Shown here: positions 1 through 26,851 of the stretch, one piece after another
Layout: each line of letters starts with the position of its first letter
Numbering within the stretch: position 1 is the stretch's first letter
Assembly (NCBI RefSeq): GCF_002775205.1
Contig: NC_036447.1
Span: 14,986,501-15,050,500 of the forward strand
DNA from: Xiphophorus maculatus
Taxonomy: Eukaryota > Chordata > Actinopteri > Cyprinodontiformes > Poeciliidae
Direction: 5' to 3'
DNA: 64,000 nt
Position numbers and translations under genes: made by a program
Notes under the pieces: generated by a model
What the model saw: only the letters and a program-made list of their open reading frames with translations
Told to the model about the DNA's origin: nothing
Databases searched by the model: none

Positions 1-165
1 CTAACGATTTATTAATTACTAAATCAGTTGATGATCATTTCAATAACTGATTCATCACAATTAATAAATTTACACAGTAAGGTTATGTAAACTGAGAGAG
101 TATGTCAACCTAAACACTAATTCAGTTTCCACCATTATTGGCGTGGTGGTTTAGTGAAGTCTCAC

Positions 166-16118
<15,953 letters not shown>

Positions 16119-16435
16119 CTTCGGTCATTCAGCAATGACACCACAGGCTAAGGACTTCGTACGTAGAATTTAGCTGACTTCAAAAGATCCAGTGAAACTT
16201 AATAGTACCAATAAGCTTGAAAATAGATTTATCTTAATCACAATAAACACAAAATTATTATTTATGAATAACCAACATTTTATTTCTTTAAAAAGTTGTT
16301 TATTGTATATCGAAATGAACACAAGCATTAATTTTGTAATTTTTCCTACAGGCAAGACAGTTCGAGTCTTTGACTCAGGGTGCACTCTGGGTATTGAAGT
16401 CCGTGACAGATTATTAGAGAGAGAATTCGACTTCA

Positions 16436-16449
16436 GCTCTAGAGGGCGC
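16436..16449 (+). promoter_or_regulatory. CTCF-like site upstream of suclg1
   Basis: GCTCTAGAGGGCGC fits the core CCASYAGRKGGCRS at 12 of 14 positions, including the AG-GGC block. It lies about 320 bases upstream of the suclg1 start codon. This is motif resemblance only. Confidence 0.4.
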
Positions 16450-18003
16450 CTCGACCTCATAGACGACTTTTAGTAAAAGTCACATGAATAACAGTGAAAC
16501 GGATAACTAAGCCGTGGCATTTTTTGTGTGTGTGAACAAACGGATATTCAGGTGATTATCTCTCCTTTGCCTTAATTGTCTTTGAAGCAGGCAAAATACA
16601 TTTAAAATATACTCATAAACGCAGAAAAAAATCTATTAATACACCTATGAAATGCCACTTCTAAGTAGTAAATAATATATTCTAAAGGTTTAATTTTTGA
16701 CAAGTACCTATACCGATAATGTTTATCTTAATATATGTTTTCTAAATCTATTTTTAGTCTCAATTGTTCTCAGAATCTCTTGGTTGTTCTTGTGCATCAG
16801 CTCATCAGTTGCATTAATTTGTTATTTTCTTATTGCATGACCTATGTAGTTCACTGGCTGTCCCTAGGGGGTCAAAGATTATCTCCAAATAACTCATATA
16901 TAAAGTTTTGTCATCTCTTTTATACTGGCTAAACACATTGCAATGAAATTGCTTTTGTTTGTTTGTTTTTTAGAACACTTCTCTGTTCATGTACAGTATT
17001 CACATATGCTACTATAGGTAGTCTTTAGGCACTGAGCAACAGTTTTCATTCTAGTGTGTGACATTTACTACAGTCCTAAGCTGAGTTTAATTGGGAACAA
17101 CTCATGTCAATTTGAAGACTATGCACTATAACTGACAATATATCATGTAAAAAAACAAAACGTAGCAGAAATAAAGAAATTACCACCTGTAACATTTAGG
17201 AGTAGATTTGCATGTGCTGATTTGCTTTCCACAAGAAACTACATGGCATAATTTGGTCAACAGAGTTTGACTAAATTGCATGATAATTACCATCAGTTTA
17301 GATTATGTCACTGAAACTAATAAAACTTCAAAATTCTATTTCATAGAACATTTGAATACATTATATTATATATAGCATAAAACTAATAAATAGGATTAAA
17401 AATAAACAAAATAAATGATGTGTTACGAACATAATATTGCATAAACAATTTTTGGGTAGACTGATGACTTAACAGTTTCTAGTGCACGGTCATTGACATC
17501 CTTCACAAGGACACTGAGACCAAGTTTATTTCTGAAGACGCAAGCAGTTCCCAGAGAGCTCTCCCCGCATAATGAAAAGCTAAGTGGAAAGGAAAAGTCA
17601 TTTTTAGCCCTGCTGTATCTTTTTCTACAACACTATTGTAGCTTTTCAACTTTGGATTAAGTGCTAAGATGTAATATAACTGTCAGTTGTGACAGAGTGG
17701 GAAATAACATGATCACAACACATTTCTGTATCCGTTTTTATTATTGTTCCGATGTAAAATCTAACCTTGTGAGAAACCAAATTTTGGGCTTTTCACAAAG
17801 TCATAATCATCCATGTTCAAAAAAATAAACACGACCTCATACGCAATATAAATAAACCAATTATTGATCATATCCTAATTTATTGGGATATTATATTTAA
17901 CACATTTAAATATTTTGACATTCTATAATTTTCTGTTATGTTCTACATTCATGTAAAAATTATTTTCAACCTACCCTTCCTCTTTTTGCTCAATTCAATT
18001 TAC

Positions 18004-18239
18004 CCAATCACGAGCCACCAACTCCTCTGACGCTGATTGGCCGGCAACTAAGATCACGTGTCACCTCTACGCAAATTTCTAAACCCATTTACGGCCAGTT
18101 TTGTTCGTTCTCTTGTTGTTGGTGACCTAAGTTTACGTACCGGCGTCGCGCTGCGCTCAGAAAACAGCGCAGTGACACAAACGATCCCCAGGAACTGCCC
18201 AAGTCAAACTCAAAACCCGGCCCTGCCGAGCAACTCAAG
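18004..18239 (+). promoter_or_regulatory. cisd2: cisd2 promoter and 5' UTR
   Basis: A TATA-less, comparatively CpG-rich segment directly upstream of the start codon. It contains CCAAT (18004), an inverted CCAAT as ATTGG (18036-18040) and a CACGTG E-box (18055-18060), which suits a housekeeping promoter bound by NF-Y and USF/MITF-type factors. The transcription start is not determined. Confidence 0.65.
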
Positions 18240-21200
18240 ATGGTTTTAGAAACAATTTCAAAGATAATAAAAGTGCAGCTTCCGGCCTACTTGAAGAAGC
18301 TGCCGCTGCCGGAGACTATTGGAGGTTTCGCGAGGTTAACAGGTAATTTACGGCAGCCGCGGTGGTTGTAACGTGAGGATGAACTCGTGAATTGTTCGGG
18401 GCAGTTCACACTTAGCACTCAGCTCTGATCAGTAGCCTGCAAGGGCATCACAACTTTACCAGCACATTGCTTACGCTGTGTCCAATAATGTCAAACCCTA
18501 AACAGCGCTTAGAGAAATACAGGAAGAGTAGTGCATAATGTAGTTTATCTCACGAGTTACATAACTTCATCTCAGGGCTGAGGAACTTAAAGCAGCTTCT
18601 GTTGGTAACGATGAAAAAATTAACATGATCTGCAACGTAGAGACTTTGCTGCCCCGTTTTGGGTCTTTTGGTTTAAATTTCACTTTTGGCTAGCAATAGT
18701 TGTTTTTGGGCTCGTTAAAAAGAATAGATTTGATATCCTGTAAGAACATGATGGCAGACTCGCAGGGTGTGTTGTTATGCATTATAAAGTGAGGGAAAGA
18801 CTTGACTAAAAGTTTAGGAATTGATCTTGTAAATTTATATCTCATTTCCATTTGACTGACTGCCAACCCATTAAATTACACAAATGTGTGTTTCAAGAAG
18901 TCCTTGTTTAAGATATTTTGCATAACTTTTTTTTTTTTTTTACCTCAATTCTTTTTAAAAGTAGGGCTGAAAAGAGGACATAACAGTGTGATATCTGATA
19001 ATTTTTGAGACATTTTTTTGTCATCACCACACCACATGCTTTTTTCCTTATCACCACAATCTCTCCACCACTGCGTCTAATCTATTTAGACAGTTTATTT
19101 TGACAGAGGACAGTAAAATCCTATTCAACTGACAAAATATATTATAGATCATTAAATATTTTATCCTATCTATTGCAGCAAATTGGTCCTTTTTGACTGC
19201 AATATTAAATTTGCAATAGCAATTGCAATTTTCTGTAGTGTGTTCTTTAAAATGTGTATACTAAAAATGAACTGGAACTTTATGTGATAGGTAAACCTAG
19301 AGTTTAATGTAAAAGAAAAACGCATTATGATTTCAATGTGTCATAATAATGCTTAGAACTATCTGTGACCTTCAGCATCTTGGACACAATCATTTCAGTC
19401 AGGACTCTGTGGACTCTATCCAACAGGCTGAATATATTATTGGCATGCAAATCATGAGTTATTATAGACAGTAATACCCTGGCCTAGACAATTCATGGTG
19501 TTGAAAAATGCAAAATGGAGGACATCAAACATAATGGTTTGCTGATGGAGTTACTAGTTATTCAACAAAAAAAGGATCTTTAAAACCAGGACAACATGCA
19601 GCTTTTAGTCAGATCTACAAGTACTAATCTTCCAAGCATCTATTTAAATAAGTAGAAATGGTAACGCAAGCAAAAATAAAACAAGAAAAAAGAAATATTC
19701 AAAGCTAAAAAAAAAAGGCATTCAGTTCTAATATTATTCTTGTGTCAGTATCAGCTGTTGTTCAGTGTAGGAAAGGGAAAAGTAGGTTTCGTCAAACTAA
19801 CCCCACAGTTTATCTGCTTAGCTGGTTATTTGACCTACAGGTATTACATTTCAAATCTAAGAAAAAATTAATTCACATTTTTTCCTGTTCCACAAGTACT
19901 TAGCTGTTTTTACTGCGTCACATAGATGAATTGGTTAAAAAAAAATCTTGAAGTAGCCTCTGTTTGCATGCCAACACATCATACCCCCCTCTCTCTGCCC
20001 CAAACCTCAGTTCTGTAATAGAACATGTAGAAGCATCTTTTTTGCAGATGTATCTATGCCCAGATCTGCAGATGTAGCTATGCCCAGATGTAGTTTTGCC
20101 CACTAGTACATAACTAGTGGGCATGTATCCACTAGTTATGCACAGCTACAGACTCAAATGTTTCAGATCGAGCAAGTTTTAATGTCAGACAGACATTACC
20201 TGTGTAAATACAAAAATCAGATTTTAAATGCTGATTTAATCATTAAGGGGAAAAAGTTTAGCTAAGCAAAGTGTTAGGTAAAAAAGTAATGGCTTATTCT
20301 TCTTCTTTGAAAATGTGTAATTTCTTCTTAAATAGAATTTATTTATTTAAATAAATTCCAGAACAGATGAGAAACAAAGTCATTGATATGTTTCACTTAG
20401 GAGAGGGTTATAAAACCACTCGCTGAGCCACAGTAAGAGTCATTGTTCTGATGTAACTGTGGTGAACCTTCCCAGAAGTAGCTGGCCAACAAAACTCCTT
20501 CAAGTGCTTTTTGACGACTCATCCAAGAGATTACAATAAATCCCAGAATGACGTCTGAAACACTGCAGACCTCATTTGCTTCAGTCAAGGTCAGTGTTCA
20601 GGATTCAGCAAAAAGACAGAGACGAGGAGAGCTTCAGGGTCTAAATTGCTGTCAGACTGCCACTGGGCAGCTGTGGCTGCAAGAAAGCCATCAATGTGTG
20701 AATGTGTGCAGAAAAGGGTGAATGACTACATCTCAAAAAATTAGGATACTGCATAAAGTGCAATATTTCTTGCCAGCTATCTCAGAAAGTGAAACAGATA
20801 TTTTATAGAGATTAATTACACATAATGTGAAATATTTCAAGCCTTTATTTTTTTGCCGTTTTAATGATTATGACTTGTAGGTGCCCTGCGACAGACTGGC
20901 GACCTGTCCCAGGTGTACCCCGCCTCTTGCCCCAAACGTTAGCTGGAGATGGGCACCAGCACCACTACCGACCCCCCTAGGGACAAGGGTGTTAGAAAAT
21001 GGATGGATGGATGACTTATAGGTAAAGAAAACCCAAATTTTTGTGAATTAGAATATCCTATTAGACCAATAAAATGATGTTTTAGAAACAAATGTCAGAC
21101 TTCTGAAAAGTACTTTAATCCTCGCCTTACCTGAATTACTGCATCAGTGCATTGTGGTATGGAGGCAATTAGCTTGTGGAACTTTGTAAGTGTAATGGAA

Positions 21201-24169
21201 GCCTAGATTGCTTTGACAGCTGTCTTCAGGTCATCTGCCTTGGTGCCTCTCATTTTCCTCCTGATAACAGCCCTTAGATTTTCTATGGGGTTCAGGTCAG
21301 GTGACTTTGATGGTCATTGAACCGGCTTTTGGTACCTTTGGGAGTGTGGGCAGGTTCCACGTCCTGCATTTCCATGCAGCTTGTCAGCAGAGGGAAGCAT
21401 CAAATGATCTAATGCCGTATGCAGACGGCTGGATTGACTGAAAACACAGTGGACCAGAACCAGCAGGTGACACGGCACCCCAAGCCATCACTGACTGTGG
21501 AAACTTCACACTGGACTTGAAGCAATGCGGATAGATTCTAGGCCTCTTCCTTCATACTCTAGGATCTTGATTTCTAAATTAAATGCAGAATTTACATAGT
21601 TTGCCTGGAAACAGGACTCTGGACTAGGCCTGGGTAATAAATCGATAACAATGTATATCACGTTAGACAAAAGATCAACGTCAAAAGAAAATACTTGGAC
21701 ATCCCAAGGTTTGTGCCTCATAACTGCTTCAAAATAGGTCATGTCACCAGTTTGGCAGTGTTTCAGATATTTATAACAAACAACTAATCCATAATTATTG
21801 AATTTGACCTGTGTGAAATGCTTATATCGTGATAAGTTTTCAGCCATATTGCCTAACTACTTCTGGAACCTTTGTGCAGCAGTCCAGTTTTTTTTCTCCT
21901 TAACCCATGGAAGATGTCTCTAACATTGTCTCTGGTTAAGGAGTGTCTTGGCACAGGGAATGTAGCATCTCTAACCCATGTTTAGTATTTGTATGGTGGC
22001 TCTTCTGGAATCGATTTTGCTTAACAATCCTCCCAAGGCTGGGGTTTTCCCTTTTGCTAGTGCGCCATTTCCTACCACACTTCTTCCTTGCACTCAACTT
22101 TCTGTTAATATGCTTGGATACAGAACTCTGAACAACCAGCTTCTTCACCAGGGGTGGGCACTCCTGGTCCTCGAGGGCCGGTGTCCTGCAACTTTTAGAT
22201 GCATCTCTACTTCAACACACCTGAGTCAAATAATGAGGTCGTTAACAGGACTCTGGAGAACTTGACTGCACTTAGGAGGAGATTCGGCTGTTGGATTCAG
22301 GTGTGTTGGACCAGGGAGACATCTAAGAGTTGCAGGACACCGGCCCTCGAGGACCAGGAGTGCCCACCCCTGTTCTTCACCATGGACCTTTTGTGGCCTC
22401 TCTTGGTTGTGAAGAATGTTTTCTGGACATCTGTCGAGTTAGCAGTCTTCTCTGTGATTGTGTAGGTTACTGACCTGGAGAGAGAAAGAGACTGTTCAAA
22501 GGCTTAGGAAACCTTTGCAGGTGTTTTGAGTTAATTAGCTGATTAGGGTGTGACACCACTAGCTTAACAATATTGACCTTTTTCAAAGTAATGTAATTTT
22601 TTAAAAAGATTTGGAATATATCACTATGTGTGAAGATTCTAGATAATATATAATTTCACTTTCGAAGATAACTGGCAAGAAATATTGCACATTTATGCAA
22701 TATTCTATTTTTTTAGATGTATTAGACTAGTAGCTCAGCAGCATGTGAATGGGTGTGTGACTGAATGCAGTGTAAATGCTTCGGGGTCTTATAGACTTGA
22801 TAAAGTGTGATACAAGTACAAGCCATTTTAAATCACTGCCGACCAAAAAGAACAAAAGAACACCAAAGCTCATATTTGGCAAAAAAAAAAATCTTGATGA
22901 TACTCAATGGGCAAAAACTAGTGAAGAAATATTAGAAAGTTTTTGAACAGAGCTTTTCATACTGGCCCTGTGACAGACTGGCGACCTGTCCAGGGTGTAC
23001 CCCGCCTCTCGCCCAAAACGTTCGCTGGAGATAGGCACCAGCACCTCTCACGACCCCATTAGGGACAAGGGTGTACAGAAAATGGATGGATGGATGGACT
23101 GATTTTTTAAAGCTCTCCAGGAGATTATCCAGCCATCAGTTCATCATGACTCAAGCACTTAGCAGGACAGTGATCTAATTCGCACAAGTATGCGATGAAA
23201 TGGGTCAGTGGTTATAAAAAAAAAAATACAGAAGGGAAGTTTTGCTCAGTCTGACTAGGCCACTTTAACTTGATTGAGTGCCTTTGCATTATCTTAAACA
23301 ATCTGTGCGTACTCAAATGTGGTTAAGTTAAAACTAATTCTGCATAGAGACTGAACCAATATCCTACACAGAAATGTAAAGACTCAAACGATTGTAGTTG
23401 TTGCCCCTAAAAGTGGCACAACCAGTTGTTATTTGGGTGCAACTGAATTGTTTATTGGGTAAGGCTGGTTTATATGTGTCTCCATTAATATTTGCAAGAC
23501 GATCTGAGCCATTTGATTAAAAAAAAAAAGCAATCTCAAGGGGTAGAGAGGGGGGTTTTTACAGCCCTGTATAAGGTACAGAGAGGCATAAAAACTGGCT
23601 TTAGCATACATTCCAGTTGTGCTCCAGCCTGAATGCTGAAGTCAGTTACTTATGTATGTCCACAGTGTCTGAGTGGCTCCGGTTGCTGCCTCTCCTTGGC
23701 ATTTTGGCCCTGCTGGGCTACCTGACCATTCGTCCGTTCCTGCCTAAGAAAAAAAAGCAGAGAGACAGCTTGATCAACCTGAAGATCCAGAAAGAGAACC
23801 CCAGAGTGGTCAACGAGATAGACATTGAGGACTTGAACAGCGCAAATGTGTGTTACTGTCGATGCTGGCGCTCCAAAACTGTGAGTTGACTTCTTGGCTT
23901 TGACCGTAGAATCCTATACAAGCTAACCTGCAGTGACAAGTGAGCCTGTGTTTTGTCGTGCATTCTGAAGTGATAAAAGTTAAAAAGCTGTTATATTGCC
24001 ATATTAAGACAGATATAGTATCATTAGGAGTTTATGCAACTTTCTGATTCACTAAAATAAAGTTATTTCCTGTTTTTAGTTTCCTGTTTGTGACAGGTCA
24101 CACTTAAAGCACAACGAATTAACCGGGGACAACGTGGGACCTCTTATCCTCAAAAAGAAGATACTATAA
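18240..24169 (+). CDS. cisd2: CDGSH iron-sulfur domain-containing protein 2 (NAF-1/Miner1)
   Basis: A small 2Fe-2S protein anchored in ER and mitochondrial outer membranes, linked to calcium handling, autophagy and Wolfram syndrome 2 in human. Exons: 18240-18342, 23666-23880, 24080-24169; phases agree and give 135 residues, exactly the human length. Order: amphipathic N-terminus (MVLETISKIIKVQLPAYLKK), a membrane segment around residues 38-58 (LRLLPLLGILALLGYLTI), a Lys-rich stretch, then the iron-sulfur domain with NLKIQKENPRVVNEI, YCRCWRSKT and GDNVGPLILKKK. The expected ligands Cys-X-Cys, Cys and His are present. Unusually, the signature reads CDRSH, with Arg where most CISD proteins have Gly. 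Introns are GT-AG. The long 3' UTR probably reaches a signal at 25324 or 25956. Confidence 0.97.
20044..20123. repeat. 24-bp period direct repeat followed by a perfect hairpin
   Basis: GCAGATGTATCTATGCCCAGAT (20044-20065, one substitution) recurs at 20068-20089. Directly after comes TGCCCACTAGT (20097-20107), a five-base loop, and its exact reverse complement (20113-20123). Confidence 0.85.
20882..21010 (+). mobile_element. 3' tail of an L2/SINE-type retroelement inserted in the Tc1 copy
   Basis: The body contains the teleost tail CGACAGACTGGCGACCTGTC, TGTACCCCGCCTCTTGCCC and a terminal GGATGGATGG repeat. The flanks are an imperfect 12-bp target duplication: ATGACTTGTAGG at 20870-20881 and ATGACTTATAGG at 21011-21022. 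It is therefore a 5'-truncated retroposed copy younger than the host Tc1 element. Confidence 0.85.
22149..22372. mobile_element. 224-bp hAT-like MITE
   Basis: It starts CAGGGGTGGGCACTCC and ends with the reverse complement. Terminal inverted repeats run about 52 bp with a single mismatch. It is flanked by an exact 8-bp duplication TTCTTCAC (22141-22148 and 22373-22380). An 8-bp duplication and CAGGGGTG ends are hallmarks of the hAT superfamily. It has no coding capacity and sits inside the transposase region of the Tc1 copy. Confidence 0.92.
22974..23098 (+). mobile_element. Second L2/SINE-type 3' tail
   Basis: Nearly the same sequence as the insertion at 20882: GACAGACTGGCGACCTGTCC, GTGTACCCCGCCTCTCGCCC, ending in GGATGGATGG. 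It lies about 250 bases beyond the right end of the Tc1 element. The target duplication is short and unclear (ACTG on both sides). Confidence 0.85.
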
Positions 24170-25323
24170 TTGACCATTTACATCTGACTAGTCTGTACTT
24201 CATCTTTTCCTGGTATTTTGTTTTCCTTATAAAATGCAGTCCATTGAATTTTTCTAGTTGGGGTAGTTTTGTGGATTTTTTTTGTGTTTTGTTTTTTTAG
24301 TCAAGCTCTCATTGATTTTCTAATTTAGATACACAATTGTTTATATATGACTTTAAAAGTGTTTGACTCTATACGTTGGGATTAAATTCAATTTCACTGG
24401 GACCACTTTAATGGAACAACCCAAAGCGTTAACTTTATGATACCTTCTTATAATGTGACCTGGAGCGTGACGGCTGGTGTTTGTTCCACTCGGTATAATG
24501 GTTGTTTAAATGAAATACCCAATTTATTAATCCAACTTGCATGTAACATTTTGCCTTGTATGCCTTCATTTAGTTGTTTCTAGACCATTTGCCAGCTTGA
24601 GTGCCAAATTGTTTTTACCACAACACTTTAGAGGTGTAATATATTTTCTGATAGATCATGTATGTAATGATGAATGTATGTATTCATACTGTATGGGATA
24701 CTTACTGTAGATTCTTGATTTGTTCATAGACATTTATTGCTATGAGTTTTGTTGTGTTGAAACATTTCAAGCCACTGTGCTGTTGAGGTTTCAGAACTGC
24801 AACAAGACTTTTCTGTTTGAGTTGCTGTATTCACTGCATTTGGCTTTTTGGCAGAATACTTCCTGTAGTATGAAGCAAAAATTATTTTCACACCTAATGT
24901 TGGTTTTTACAGTTAGTTCTCTATTTATAAATAACTTCATGTTTGTTAATGTTTGCGAGACTAAGTTGTTCATACTAAATGTTAATAGAACCGATCATGA
25001 GTAATTCAGTTGCTTAAGTTGGCAGAACCTCACCTTCTTTTTCAATACTTTGAAAATCTTCACGTACCTTAAGCTGAAAATTTAAGTTAATGTCCCTTTT
25101 AACTCATGTCCTTGTTGCCTTTTATTTAATTTCATTCTAAAATTGCATTAGGCGTCTGTGCTGCAACAGTTAACATAATCAGCTTAGGTGCTCTGGAAGT
25201 TTTAATAACATACAAAGAGTTTGTGCTTCATGGGTTTCATGTTCACCACCAGTCAAAAGTTCAGATTTACATGGTATTTTCCATATTTCATGAACATTAA
25301 AGCATTATGTGTTATGGTAATGG

Positions 25324-25329
25324 AATAAA
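25324..25329 (+). terminator. cisd2: Candidate cisd2 polyadenylation signal (proximal)
   Basis: AATAAA followed within 30 bases by a T/G-rich stretch. It would give a 3' UTR of about 1.17 kb. Confidence 0.5.
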
Positions 25330-25955
25330 TAGAAAGGAATCATCTTGTCGTTAACTTGTCAAGTTGCAGAACTTTGTATAATTGGCAATAGAGACTCAGC
25401 CTTTTGTTATAACGAGTTTGCATCAACATTCTGGCTCTTGCTCCATTGCATTGGGGAGCAATGTGTTGGTTGCATTTCCAATTTAGAAGTCAGGATAATT
25501 TATTTTGGTTTTATTCCCAACCTGTTCTGCCTCTCCAAAAACAGTTGGTAGGGTAATGCATAAAGTAGTTCTTCCCTAAACCCTTAGGGTGGGGCTTTAA
25601 CGAGAAGCTGTTGGACATTTCAACACAGTTGAAAATTCTCAGCAATAATTGGGAATGTTTTAAGAGTGTTTTTATTACAACGTAAAAACTAAAACAAAAC
25701 AATGCTCCAGGAGTTTTTCTAATGTGAATAGATTTTAATTTTGAAAGAAAAGACACCTGTGTGCATGCCTTTTGGGACATAATGGATGAGCTTAAGTTAT
25801 AAAGCAGCTGTTTAGCTTCTCAGTTTGGATGGATTTTAATTTGGCTTCAGAGATAAATTGATGTGAAAAAAATCTGAAAAATCAAAACAAATCTGCAGCT
25901 GCACAGGATGTCAAATTAATAAAATATTTAGCTATATTTTTTGGTTATATGTATA

Positions 25956-25994
25956 AATAAAAAAGACAATTTTGTGAAAATGTGATTATTTATT
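25956..25994. terminator. Back-to-back polyadenylation signals of cisd2 (+) and slc9b2 (-)
   Basis: AATAAA on the plus strand at 25956-25961 and on the minus strand at 25994-25989, 27 bases apart, with T/G-rich sequence between and beyond. Either gene could end here. Confidence 0.45.
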
Positions 25995-26851
25995 TGGTAA
26001 AAATCTAATACTACAAATTCATCATAAATAGTGTCTTTGTAATCTTTTCATTTACATAATAAAAATGTAAACAAATTAAAAACAGCACACTGCATATTTC
26101 TGTAGTAAAAAAAACAAACTAACACTTAACCGTCATATAAAATTTGTTCATAATCTCTAAAAAAATACAATCACATTAAAGTTCAAGATAAACTTCAAAA
26201 GTTGATGTGGGATTTTATACCACAGTGCATGAGGTTGAGTCTGTCAGAATGTAAGCAGCATTCTGTATAGATCTAAATAAAGTGGGACATCTAGATCTCC
26301 TGAGTTGTAAGCTAAATCAAAAATTATCCACACACACACTAATGACAAACATAAAAAAAAAACATCATAAACATGCAGCATTAAAATAAAAAGATTTAAA
26401 AATAGATTCTGGATGGCTTCCTCTAAAAATCCATTCAATCATTCAATCACACACCATCTCACCAGTTTGTAAAACACATCCTTATGTTAAGCACTACCAT
26501 TTGAGTTTAAGTACTGTTTGCTGAAAATAGGGACTAGAACCACTGGATACTTGGAATATGACAAAAACATTACCAATTTACAAAAAATGTAAATTGCTGT
26601 TTAATTGCCTCATGCTAATTACAGAATATCTAAATAAATGTTCAGTTTAAGCTCGACACTAAAGCAGCTCTGGTGTAAAGTTCATAGAGCATGAATGCAC
26701 ACAGCAGGGCAAGGGAAATGTGTTTGGTGTTCAGTGCCTGGAAACCACCTGCTGCTATAAATACAGGCTGATTTGAGCAACAAGAGAGCCACTCAGTGGC
26801 TAAAGAGCAGCTGAAACAACTGACAATCAAGGTCTCTATTAGATCAAGATG

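Larger units (their letters stand above)
16119..18239. other. Intergenic space between divergent suclg1 and cisd2
   Basis: About 2.1 kb without an exon. It holds a CTCF-like motif near the suclg1 start and the cisd2 promoter at its right end. The middle (16500-17900) is AT-rich and unassigned. Confidence 0.85.
20728..22719 (-). mobile_element. Tc1/mariner (Tc1-like) transposon, transposase dead, with nested insertions
   Basis: The element is bounded by TA dinucleotides (20726-20727 and 22720-22721). The ends are long inverted repeats: CATCTCAAAAAATTAGGATA at the left and a diverged reverse complement at the right, both continuing into GTGCAATATTTCTTGCCAG. The interior matches the known antisense transposase of a common fish Tc1 family (GGGGTTCAGGTCAGG at 21290, GTCAGCAGAGGGAAGCAT, CCATCACTGACTGTGGAAAC, TTAATATGCTTGGATACAG). 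Stops, indels and two insertions make it non-coding. Without the inserts it would be about 1.6 kb, the normal size of the family. Confidence 0.9.
18343..23665 (+). other. cisd2 intron 1, rich in mobile elements
   Basis: A 5.3-kb intron. It contains a repeat and hairpin block at 20044-20123, a Tc1 element at 20728-22719 with two nested insertions, and a separate L2/SINE-type tail at 22974-23098. The first 1.7 kb shows nothing recognisable. Confidence 0.85.
24170..26851. other. cisd2 3' UTR and convergent 3' UTR of slc9b2
   Basis: No coding exon lies between the two stop codons. Plus-strand polyadenylation signals AATAAA occur at 25324-25329, 25918-25923 and 25956-25961. A minus-strand signal (TTTATT as read here) is at 25989-25994. 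The two convergent transcripts probably meet or overlap near 25.97 kb. Confidence 0.6.

Noticed and set aside
16192..16473. A 93-codon open frame between suclg1 and cisd2
   Set aside because: Overlaps an equally long frame on the other strand, no recognisable domain, no supporting signals.
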